64,000 bases of DNA from Pseudo-nitzschia pungens (taxonomy: Eukaryota > Bacillariophyta > Bacillariophyceae > Bacillariales > Bacillariaceae): the NCBI GenBank assembly GCA_037355855.1, contig CM074766.1:124001-188000 (forward strand), given 5' to 3'. Of this stretch, positions 11,068-21,931 are shown piece after piece (position 1 is the first letter of the stretch; every line of letters starts with the position of its first letter). Position numbers and translations under genes: made by a program. The notes beneath the pieces were generated by a model that ran no database searches, had not been told where the DNA came from, and saw only the letters and a program-made list of their open reading frames with translations.

Positions 11068-11833
11068 AGGGAAAGATCCAGGCGGCAACGAAACACCCAC
11101 TCGCTTCGTCAGAGACAAGCATTCGGGAGACAAGCATTCGGGTCCCGGAATGTCGGTGAAGTTGCTAACACACATACCGTCTCTCGTTGCTTGGCACGGA
11201 AAGGCATCCCGCTTGGCATCCCGCTTGCTTTTTTCGCAGCGCAAGGGCAAGCTTCCTTGGAACCAGGTCCGCCCGGAGTCAGCGTTCGTTGAGTTCCGTT
11301 CGGGTATTGTTTGCTGTTGAAGAATGAACAAATCCTTTTCGGTGGTCCAAACTTACTTCAGATTCGATGCATAGTGGGTATCAACCCACTGTATCGTACC
11401 GTATTGTACCCATGCCCATCATACGAACCTTCCGAGAAAGGGATGGTCAGCGAAAGTGCTGACGGCGCGTTCCGTGGACAGTGGATGCATTCTGCTGTTC
11501 CTGTTGACTTTCCCTCAACGACGTGAACTTCAGACCAGGTGTCATAAGTGAACAGAACGTACAATGGAACAAATACCAGGCCCTGAAATTCTGTGAGAAC
11601 TTCGATGAATGATGTTTTCCATAACATGACTACACGTAGGATGTATCACAAACACCACAACACTACAAAGCGACAAATAAATACCGAAATGTATTATTAC
11701 AAGCAATCCCGATTAGTCAGAACATAAAATGTCATAAAGCAGTGGAATTATAATTTTAGATTTTTATATTAGTGTTTATTTTGGTACCGATGGATTATAA
11801 TATATTTCTCCGTTGCTTTCAATTGCTGGTAGA
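11068..11833. other. Intergenic between convergent genes
   Basis: 3' ends of the SASA esterase and the SET fusion face each other here. No coding region is supported; the short frames present are not protein-like. Confidence 0.6.
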
Positions 11834-14800
11834 TTACAGCTCCCCCCGGCTCGCACGGTCGTACTTTTCTTCCTCCTGCTCCTCGTCGTCATCGTCGTCT
11901 TCTTCTTCGTCGTCGTCAACCGCTCCCCGCTGCTGTGCCATGACGTTGGCGTGGTTTATCTCCAGCTGCCTAGCAAAGAGCTCGGCCCGGTCCGTGATCA
12001 CGAGATCCTCCGGAAAGTAAATCACGCCGCCCACTCCCCGCGGCTGCGTGTCGATCGCCACCGCTGCCAGGGCCGAGTGCTTTTTGATGGTGTCGTTCCA
12101 GGCTTTCGGGAGTTGCTGGGCGCTGCAGCAAGAACGTCCCCCGTACAAAGAGGTTGACGTCGAGCCGTTCCCGTCCGTTCCAGGTCGCCACCACCTGGAA
12201 ATTGGTGCCGGTGAATGCCAGGACGCCGCCGTCTCCGACGGGGATAGTGTGCTTGGTGTACGAGGGCGAATTTTCGTCCGTGTTGGGATCGATCAGGCCC
12301 AGCCCCGTGCCCGTCGAGAGTGTTCCGTACAACAATTTTTCGAGATACTTGATCGACAGGCCGAGCCGGTCGCTGTCGAAAAAGTTGTGTTCCTTGACCG
12401 ACGGATCGATCCGGTACCGAAAGACTGTCTGGCGCGCCAACGGGGTCTGGGAACGGGAACGAGACTTGGAACGCCCCGAGTTTTTGTAGTCCTTTTGGGA
12501 AAATCGCTGGGGCTGGTAGTGGTGCTGGTATTGGTACAATCCTCCGTGGATCGTGCGGCGCCGGACGCTAACCTTCGCCGTTGTCTTAGTGTCGTCGTTC
12601 AGTTTTTGCTCGAGGCGCGTTTCGAGGGCCTCGAATTCGTAGTTGGCGTTGGGATTCTGGGTCGACACGACTCCCAGCTCCAAGATGTTGCTGTTGTCGT
12701 CACCGTAGGAAATCTCGAACCTTCCAAGCTTGACGGGATCGTGATGGACATGTTTTCGGTACCGATCGAGGAATTCCTGGCCCCACGCACCGGTGTTGGA
12801 TGGTGACGATCCCGAGAAGGCCACCGCGATGCTGTGCAGGGACAAAAAGGATTCCCGCTCGTCGCGGCCGCTGAGCAAGCTGTTGGCGATGCGATAGGCC
12901 GCGGGGGGAGCGTTCGCGTCGATGACGACCATGTTGGCTTTCTTCGTCTTGCCCTTCGTGGGTTTGTTCGAGCGCTTTTTGTTGCTGCCAAACCGGGCCC
13001 GGAGCGTTTGGACAAAGCCTCGCTCGCAGGCGTAGAGATCCTCTGTGCTCTCACTGTCGCTCTCACTGTCACCGCAGTCGTACAGCGGAATAACTTCCGC
13101 AACGCTCTCGTGTTGGCCAAGGGCGTTCAGCGCGACACATCCCGAAGATTCCGTACCACAAAAGACAATGGCAATCGCCTGCTTCGTTCCGGTCAATGCC
13201 ACCGACTCCCCAACGGCAATGGCCGATGCCGCATTAATCTCCTCGATTCCGTTTGGATTGGAATCGGTATCTGTGGCTGTAGCGGTATCGAAATTGCTGT
13301 CCGGCACGCAGCTGCTGCGCTGCATCGATCGCGCCTTTCTGACGGCCGTGGCGAGGGCCGGTTTGGAGTTCGACTTGTTGCTGCCCGTGACACTGGTTCC
13401 AGCATCGGTGCCAAACATGCCCGCGACCACCATCTTGTGGGATACAACGGACCGGGCACCGCACACCGATTTCCACACTTCCGTGACTTTCTCGATGCGG
13501 TCCGTGTCGGACCAGAGGTGAACATCGAGCGCCAGTGCCACGTTGTCGTCGTCATCGGGAGCGCGCAGGAGGCGTGCTGTCACGGACCCCTCTTCAAAGA
13601 CGGTCAGAGTGGTGAGCATCGGCGGATTTTCTTCATCGTTGTCCTCGTCATCATCATCGATGTCTTCACCCGGTACATCGATGACTTTGTGTTCCACGAC
13701 GCGGAATCCCTCCGGAACGACGGGCCGGAGAAAGGCGTCCGAGGAGGACCCCAAACACGATTCCCCGAGTTCTTCCAGGGTGACGAGCTCGAGGACCCCG
13801 GGCCGGACAATCTGGGAGTACGCATCTTCGTTGTCGTCTTCGTCATCTTCGTCTTCTTCGTCATCGTCCCCGTCGCAATTCTTAACATTGCTCCGGTAAT
13901 CGTGCACCCTGTCGTGCCGTCCGGACGGCGTCGACAGGGCCGGAGCATAGAGGAGGTTGCCCATGTCCGCCATTCCGTGGTCGTAGACGGGAGCCCGGAT
14001 CAAATCCACCACGTGGGATCCCAAAAAGATCGTCTGGGAGCACAAAAAGGGCATCTGGTCGATTGCGAGCTTGGCGGAATGCGCAAACATCTTCTCGAGG
14101 CGTTCCTGCGACGCATCGCTCTCCGTCTTGGTCAGAATTCCGGTGGCGGGACTCACCAGCAGGGCCAGCGCCTCGATCAGTTCCAGCTCGAGGACGCTGC
14201 TGTGCATACTGCTTCCAATCACCATTTTCGCGGAGAGGACGCGGTCCGGCAAATTAACCAGTACCAGATCAAAGGACCCATAGTAGGATTCGTCCAGTGC
14301 CCGGAGGGACAGGGCCACGTCCCCGAACCACCAGTCGACGCGGTCATCGTCCAGGTAAAGATCCGTCGCAAAGTGCTTGACGGATTTTCGTGCCAGCGTC
14401 TGATCCGGCTCCAGAATGGTTACGTGTTCCAATGTATCGTTGTACTTCATGATTTCGTGGAGGAGCATTCCGTCGCTGCCACCAATGATTGCGACCTTCT
14501 TCACCTGCTGTAGATAGCGCGCCGCGGCGTGTGCCACGTACTCGTACTGGTGGGGACGGAACGACGAGCACGACGTCACGACATTGTTGACATCCGCGCA
14601 GACGTCGACCTTTTGGACGTCTTCCAAAAAGGCAAAGGACTCGCAGAAATTGACCAAACTGTTGCCGATTGTTCCGGCATTGCCCTCGGGATCCACATTG
14701 GCAAAACTCGCGTGCGTGACGATGTTGGTCTCCGTGTCGATCCATCCCCGAAATTGGAATTCACCGGAATTGTCGCACGTATGCTTGTGGTATCCCAGGT

Positions 14801-16247
14801 CATCGGGTTCCGGTGTTTCCAGTGCATCGTAGTGAAGGGACGGATCGGAGAGAAGTTTTTTCAATGCGGCTTGCGAGACCGTCAGGAGGGGCCGGCGATC
14901 GAGTGGGTCGTCCTCGTCGTCGTCCTCTTCCTCTTCGTCCGAAACAACCCTCATGTTGACCCGCAAGTCCTGCAATGCTAGCACCATGGCCACGATATTG
15001 GCGTCCGCAAACTGGTAGATATTGCCCAGCTCGTAGCTCGTCATGCCCGACTTTTTCCACTGCGCGTCGGTCCAATGCTCGTGGTCCCCAAATCTGTCCC
15101 ACCACTCGACATTCTTCAAGCGGTTCAATCTGCGAATCTCTCTCTCCAAAAACAAAGCAAACCTTTCCAGTTTTTTGGCATCGGACGACAGGTGGGTCCA
15201 CTTGAGCGTCAGATCCAGATTCGATTCGTTCTGGTACAAATCGAATTGGGCAATCTCAAAGGCATTTTCCTCCTCGTCGTAGTCTCCAAATCCGGGATAC
15301 CACCACCGTTGCGGAAACCACTCGACAAATCCATACTCCCGGTACATCTCGGCCGTTCCAAAGCGCCCCCACATGCGTCCCTGGCACTGCTCGCACATGT
15401 TGTAGCTGATAAAAATCTGTTCGCCCTTTTCAATGTCCCTCAGAGCAAAGGTCTGGTGGTACATTTCCTCCGTGGTCAAGGTCCGAGCGTTCATGTAGTT
15501 TTTGTGGTGGACCGGATCGTTGTTCCGGTGGTTGTAGGCATCGTAGGCCGGAATGAGAATGTGGTCGTCGGCCCTCTGTACGACCATCGAGGCGGCCTTG
15601 GTGGCAATCGTGTCGGACCGATCCGCCCCGCACGTTCCAAACCAGTTGCCTTCCAGAGAGGTATCGATTCCATCCGGCATCAATCGCTGCGCATAGGCTT
15701 CGTTCCTGTCAAAGACTGGACTCCGATTCACTTCGTCTTGGTGCAGACCGATAATCTGGCGCAGCATTTCCTTTCCCTGCCTCGTGTACTGGTGCGTTAA
15801 TTGGTTATCGGGTTCCTCGTTGAGATACGTCACGTACGGAGCGTAAAAGCTGTCCTCGCCGAGTTTCATTTCCTCCGCAAGTCGACTCGCCGTTCCGCAG
15901 TACCACCCCAGATCGTCGTCCCGATCGTCGTCGTCGCTCTTCAAAATGTGGCTCCAAGGCGTCTGGACCAACAGTTCGCCTTTCGCAATGTTGTCCAGTG
16001 CTACCACAATGAGCGGTGTTTGAATGTCGCCTTCCACCATGCGGGAAACGCCCTGCTTGGGAGTCACGAATCCGTCTGGGGCGTTGCGGATCCAGTCGAA
16101 GATGCGCTCGACGCTCTTGCGGTGGGGATCCGAGTGAGAGCTGGAGTCATTGCTTTCGGATGCAGAGCAAGATGCGAAAAGAGAGGCACAACCGAGTAGT
16201 AGCAGGACCACCATGTGGACCAGCCGCGAGAAACCACAAATCGCCAT
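11834..16247 (-). CDS. Signal-peptide-bearing fusion: SET methyltransferase + aminopropyltransferase-like + AdoMet decarboxylase-like
   Basis: Start chosen at ATG 16247 because it opens a clear signal peptide (MAICGFSRLVHMVVLLLLGC); the frame further upstream is a chance extension. Residues about 65-350 form a SET region: LIPAYDAYNH (232-240), RDIEKGEQIFISYN (270-283) and a following CEQC pair. Residues about 570-750 resemble spermidine synthase/aminopropyltransferase: VAIIGGSDGMLLHEIMK for the GGGDG AdoMet site, an acidic residue in TILEPD, and FDLVLVNLPD where catalytic enzymes have VDSxDP. Residues about 880-1470 contain LALDVHLWSDTDRIEKVTEV and later GGVLAFTGTNFQVVATWNGR and IDTQPRGVGGVIYFPEDLV, which I relate to AdoMetDC-like parts of diatom and bacterial fusions. 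The 3' part needs a +1 shift near 12120-12150. Length is about 1470 residues, with acidic linkers. Proposed role: making, methylating or attaching polyamines in the secretory or silica-vesicle lumen (inference). Confidence 0.8.
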
Positions 16248-19200
16248 GGCACTCTTGTTCGGCGCAGTACTCGTACTCGTACTCGTACTCGTACTCGAAT
16301 GAATCAATGAAGGAAGGGAAGAAGGAAGGTAGGACTGTCGATGCGGTCTCGTTTTGTTCGTTCGGATACACTTGCCCTTCCGAGATCGATTGAATTGTTT
16401 AGTATGGTTGTGAAGTGCTTTTGTTGCACTCGTGTTGCAGTACAATATTGCAATGTAGTGTATTGTATTGTCAAACTGGTTCGTGGCGTCCAATTGCAGT
16501 CGCGTTGGGTTTCGGCTTCTCAGCGGTGAGAATTTCCACGGGCACGATACGGTTAACGTGTACAGTACGTAGAACGGAATGCGGAATGGATAAGAAGGTT
16601 GCCAATGGTTTCGACAGATCAACTTTGAAACTAGCCTTACTCGTAAGATTACCCGTAGATCTTTTGCACACTTCTGCGTAACATCAACCCATTCCTGTGT
16701 CAATCGATCAATCGATCATCGATGACAACTGATCCGTACCGTACTCTTACTGCACATAATACACCTACCGGTATGACCGGGCATTTGTTTCGGTTTCGAT
16801 TCTGGTACAAGCAGCATGTGTACCAATATTCGTGGTGCACGTACCGTTATTGAGATCATAGGATTTAGGCGTATTCGGGAGAGACAGCACGGTCGGCTCT
16901 AGGGATGACCTGTGCGTTGCATCTCCATCCATGGGGAGTCCTTCCCATAAGTGTTGTTCCGTTTCGGTTGGGAAGGAGATTGTTGGGTGAGACAACAAAC
17001 ATTGAAGTAAGCATACTTGTACATCATACTCGTAGCGGTTACTGCATATGTAATGACATCCGACCGGATTATACTCCACAAGCCGACCTTTGCAACGCGA
17101 CCAAGCCCAACGGTCCGAAACGGAATGGAAGAAGGTAAATTACCAGTACCAGAAATACCGGGGGTATGTCTTACGGTAGGTAGAGCATTACGGTATGTAA
17201 ATGTCGTAGATAGAGGTTGATCCAGCACGGTAAGGTTACGGTTACGTATGGGACAGTCCTCGAGCTCAGCTCGGCATGGCTCATGTGGGAGTCCTCGTTC
17301 CTTGGCATACGTAACGGGAGGATTAGGTACACACTCCAGCCAATGTAATCCAACTATCAATTACTACGTACTTCGTATTTGTAAATCGCCAGGCGAGCTT
17401 TAGAGCGCGCAAACTTTTAACTCACTTTTTGGAGAACAAGGCCACAGAAAAGAAGTTTCCGATATGAAATACGAAAACAATAATTGATCGATTGATTGAT
17501 TGAGATTTTCTTGAGGGAAAAATCTCAAAAAGAATCAGAATGATGTTTTTTGAACAAACTAATAAGAACTAATACAACTGATCATAAAATGACACATACC
17601 AATTCCATCGTTCGATGACGACACCGAGTGCTTCAAGAACGATGCATCGGAGCACGGGTTGAAGTGTTCATTATTACACGACATACCCTACCTATTTGTG
17701 GATTTCTGCTCGCCCTCTAATGGGCTAGTAACCAAAGTAGAATCTATCTGTGTCCATCAATGCATGCCTTGTCATGCCATGCCATGTCATGAGCATTATG
17801 TATTGTTCCCTTTCCACTAACAAAGACTTCGATCCATCCCATACACGAACAAAGACCGCGATTGCCATTGTCATCGCCATTGCAATTGCCATTGCAATTC
17901 ATTCAACACAACACAACACAACACAACACAACACAACACAACACAACACAACACAACACAACACAACACAACACAACACAACACAACACAGCATCCATCC
18001 ACCAGCACTGCATACAGATGCAGTTTCAACGTTCTTATATTGAATGCTGTATTCTATTTCGATTCGGCATTCCAGCCGACCTGACGCAACCGATCACATG
18101 CATCGTCCCGAACCTATCCGGACGCACTACAGCAACGGATACTATTCGTTAAAAGGTTTCGTTTGCACGTGCATTCTGTTTTCTTTCGCAGCACTGTCTC
18201 GCAGCACTGTGGCTGCTCCGAGCTCCCAGCAGATATTTCTCCATTACATCTTCACGCTCGTTTTCGCGGTGATACATCGTTTTGTGCTTGTGGTCGGTGC
18301 CCGTCTCCCGACCGAGATGGATGTTACGGAGGCCTTTTTCGTCGCCTTTGTTGCGTCTTCCGTTGCATTTCGCTTTGCGTTCCGCTTCGTTTCATTCTTC
18401 CGTGGGTCACTCCTGCCAACACAAGCTTTGGCAGCGTTTGTAACGATCGATATTCACCTGCTTCCAAAAAGCAGCATCAATGCAAAACAACAGTTCTACG
18501 CCACCTAACGATAGTGCGACTCACTCGCTTATTGTTCTTGACCCCATTCGATGCATATTCCAAGGCCCGGCTATCCTTGTTTACCGTAGCCCGTACGATT
18601 CGGTCTTTGTTTCTCATTCAATCAGATGCAAAATTCAAGGCAAAACCATCCTGTGTTACTATGGCTTGCACGATGTGCTCATCGTTGTTCCGGCATCGAA
18701 TCAGAGGAAAAAAAAACATAGCTTCGATGAAAATACGAGAGGTAAGAAACCAAGTGAGGAGCACGACACAAAAACACAATGAAAATCGAGTCGAGGAAAC
18801 AAAAGCGGACCCGGCGAATTGCATTCGTCCACCAACATCAACACTACTAGTAGCAACGTATTATAGAGCGGTTTCGACGGAAGGAAATTGTATGGCTACC
18901 GGGTTGGAGGAGGCTAAAGTCGCAGAAAGTCGACGACACCAATAGCGTTTCCCAAAATTCACAGAAGCGACGTCGAACGTCTGAAGCAATAGCAATAAAA
19001 ATAGCAGCACCACATTTGAACATCGAAAGCTGCGGCGAACCAAACAGCTTCTTCCAAAGTCTACGGCTAGAGTTTCGACAATTTCACTGGAGCATCGGGC
19101 ATTCGATCTACTTTTGAACAAAGAGCTGTTTCGAAAGAACAAACTTGGCGAGGCATTGGATTGGAAAAGGGGACTGAACATGTCTGAGTTCTCGAATCAA

Positions 19201-19765
19201 CGAACGATACGTTTCCTTGCTTTGTTGGCCATTCCTCATGTTGTTTCGACTCCATCGGGTGGACCCATAGACAATTGACTTTGCGAGGTAAATCTTAGTT
19301 GCGAAAATGCTACCCAGAAAAAATCACAGGAAGTCGTGGATTGATTCAATATTAAAACAAATTAATATTAATACTACGTAATGATTATATATTCTTTCGT
19401 GAACAAGTTCATCCAAGATACTTCTACTTCGACTTCTAGTACGCGCACACACCGAATCAAATACCGAAAGGACAGTAATCAGCTGCATTTCAGTAGAACC
19501 CGTTCTCTGAATTCGCCAAGCAATGCTTCTGCTACCGAGATCCGTTCATTGAGGGGTTGGATCAAAGAAGATGCCTCCCAAGACATTGCTTGGATGTCAG
19601 TGACTTAAGAAACGTCCTATTTGTCGAGGGGTTGGTGGAAAGAAGATGCCCTGAAACCTTTCCGTAAAAAGTGAATTCTTCCGCCCAAAAACATGCACAA
19701 AGTATCTATCTTACTCGTACGTGCGTACGAGTAAACTGCGAAAGATTCAGCCGCCGAGGCAAGAC
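16248..19765. other. Gene-poor region
   Basis: The first part is the upstream region of the SET fusion gene, including a TACTCG hexanucleotide run at about 16267-16300. No confident gene. A 260-codon + strand frame at 18163-18945 is the longest without low complexity. Its middle shows two loosely similar 26-residue blocks (FLTPFDAYSKARLSLFTVAR and FLIQSDAKFKAKPSCVTMAC), so a decayed repeat gene is possible but unproven. The AACAC array lies at 17904-17990. Confidence 0.5.
17904..17990. repeat. (CAACA)n microsatellite
   Basis: About 17 perfect copies of a pentanucleotide. It keeps one frame open only because it is repetitive. Confidence 0.95.
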
Positions 19766-20975
19766 CTAGTTTCCCACTCCTCCTCCTCCACCACTACCAC
19801 CACCCAGAATGACGGGGAGCGAGTTCTTGGTGTTCCCGACAATGACAATCTTGGCGTTGGGCGACTCGGCCAGTTTCTCCGTCGCTTCGATGCCCTTCCA
19901 CTGAAGCAAGCTCGGAGTGATGCCCTTGGTTACAATCTGCTGGAACTCGGCAATTCCCTCCGCCTCGATCGCCTTGCGCTCTGCCTCCTGCCTGGCCTTT
20001 TGCAGAACAAACTCCATCCGTGCCGAGTCCTGCTCGGCCCGAGCCTTCTCCTGGATAGAGTCCGAGAGTCCCTTTGGGAGGACAACGTTCTTCAACAAGA
20101 CGTCCTCGACCACGATGCCCCGGGGGCCCAGTCGCTCGCTCAGCTCGGCCTTGACGCGGTTTTGGATGTCGGACCGACCCGACGTGTACAGAGCCTTGGC
20201 CTCCGACTCGGAAGTGAGACCCCGGATCGACGAGGAGGACTCCGGCGTGACCAGTTTGGTCACAAAGTCGGGACCGACCGATCTGTAGAGATCGAGTGCT
20301 CGGTCTGGATCAAGACGGACGAGGACCGCCGTGTCGAGCTCCACCGTGAGTCCTTCCTTGGTGGGGACGAAATTGGGTTGCTCCAGGAGCCTCGTCTTGG
20401 TCGACAGACACTCTACTCTAGTCAGCAGCGGAATTCGGAGGTGTGGACCCGGATCGTACCGTTCGATGCTGCCGAGGGTGCTGGCGATGCCAATCTGTCC
20501 GACGTCCACGACAACGATGCAGTTTACTAGGATCCAAAGGCCAGCAAAGATGCCCACTGCGGCCTTGATCGAGAAAGGGACTTCCTCCCACAGATCTTCG
20601 ACTTCCTCCCACAAATCTCCCCACAAATTGGATGGATTGGGTAGCACTGCCAGCGCCGATGCAGATGCAGATGCAGATGCAGATGCAGATGCAGATGACG
20701 ATGATGCAAATGTCGATGCAGATGTCGATACCGATGCTGAATCCGTGCGGGGCGCAGAGACCGTAGAAATCGAAAAAACGCGGCACAGTGACGGAAGAGA
20801 CCGCCGGCGTGAATGCTGTTACCAGGACTGAATATGCATTCGAATTCGAATGCCTGCCGTTGGATCCATTCAATGGTATTAGAACGGAAATGAAAACGGC
20901 TGCAACAACCATTCGCATTCCCTGCCTTCCATAGAAGGTGGGACTTTGGCGTGTTGCAGGAAAGAGCAGGTTCAT
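19766..20975 (-). CDS. Prohibitin/SPFH-domain protein with a probable plastid presequence, one apparent frame break
   Basis: Prohibitin-type proteins form membrane-anchored ring scaffolds. The mature part has a membrane anchor (IKAAVGIFAGLWILVNCIVV), then the PHB core (VDVGQIGIASTLGSIERYDP, GPHLRIPLLTRV), a long Ala/Glu/Arg-rich coiled coil (QEKARAEQDSARMEFVLQKA) and a prohibitin-like end (AESPNAKIVIVGNTKNSLPV). The tail is Gly-rich. This frame has no ATG. The upstream frame starting at 20975 has a hydrophobic leader (MRMVVAAVFISVLIPLNG) ending LVTAFTPAV, which fits the heterokont plastid signal (Ala-Phe junction). A Ser-rich transit-like stretch in the downstream frame (FSISTVSAPRTDSASV) follows if one base is skipped, most simply in a T6 run near 20775-20785. 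The total is about 402 residues. Cyanobacterial-type ancestry is inference; mitochondrial targeting is the alternative. Confidence 0.8.
20658..20696. repeat. (GATGCA)n hexanucleotide repeat in coding sequence
   Basis: About six and a half copies. In the prohibitin gene's downstream frame it reads as alternating Ala-Ser in the presequence region. Confidence 0.9.
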
Positions 20976-21931
20976 GGTGAATTAGTTTGGATGAACGATC
21001 GTTTTGATTGAGAATGAAACAAGAAACAAGTTTTGTTTCAAAAAGGTGGTACAGTAAATCAGTTTGCTGGTGTTGAATCTATCAGTGGAGTTATGGGGAT
21101 GATCTGGTTGTCTTTAGGTGCTCACACTAACCTGAAAAAAGTTCTTTTGGTCGTACGGTATTGTTTTCGATTAGTCTTTCCCGAAAGAGAATTCAATGTG
21201 TTATCTGGACGTGATATTCATATGTGATATGCGCGTAAGCCTTATGATATGCTTCGTAAGACTATTGAATAAGACTAATATAGGGCCGGGAATAAGAATG
21301 CAAATCTACACTATCTTTCAGAGCCCTCTAAACATCTGTGCACGATTATTTGAGTCCACATAATATTGGATTTTGTGTTCCGGGTGTCTTAATAATCTGA
21401 ATACTAAGTGACCTTACCTCAAAAAGCGCAAGCGGTAAGACTTACTCTAAAAAATCAAACAGAGTACCCGTAAGTCAAAAAATGAGGTGTACATACCGGT
21501 AGGTCGTACAAAAATACAAGACTTGTGGTTAAAGTTGCACGTGTGCGAAGCGCGGGCAAGTGGGCTTTAATAGCTATACTTGTACTTGAGGGGTTTTTTT
21601 CTGACGGGATTTCCATAAGTTATCCCAAAATGGGCCTCGACAGTTGAAAAAGTTCAATTATTGATCTATTTCCGTTATTGAGCGCAATATCAGAGTTTTT
21701 ATGTGGCACGAGCAACTGTGCATTTAAGACAGTGACTAACCTTACCTATTCTTAATCTCTTGTTTCTATTATTTGTTTCTGTTTTTGAAAGTAATACGGT
21801 ACAGGTGCGAAGTAATTTTTTAATAATCCATCATCCATCATCTGTCATCCATCCATCATCTCCATCATCTCCATCATCCCACAAATATTGTACATCACAC
21901 CTACTGTAAAATAACGTTGCTCGTAATCAGA
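20976..21931. other. Divergent intergenic region between prohibitin-like and lipase genes
   Basis: The two genes are transcribed away from each other, so this roughly 950-bp stretch holds both promoters. A CATC-rich run (21826-21890) lies just before the lipase start. No gene seen. Confidence 0.55.

Noticed and set aside
17750..18152. Frames of about 96 codons with Thr-Gln-His-Asn repeats
   Set aside because: Created by the AACAC microsatellite.
18163..18945. 260-codon frame as a gene
   Set aside because: Long and not low-complexity, but with no recognisable domain, uncertain start and only vague internal repetition; kept as a note in the region entry.
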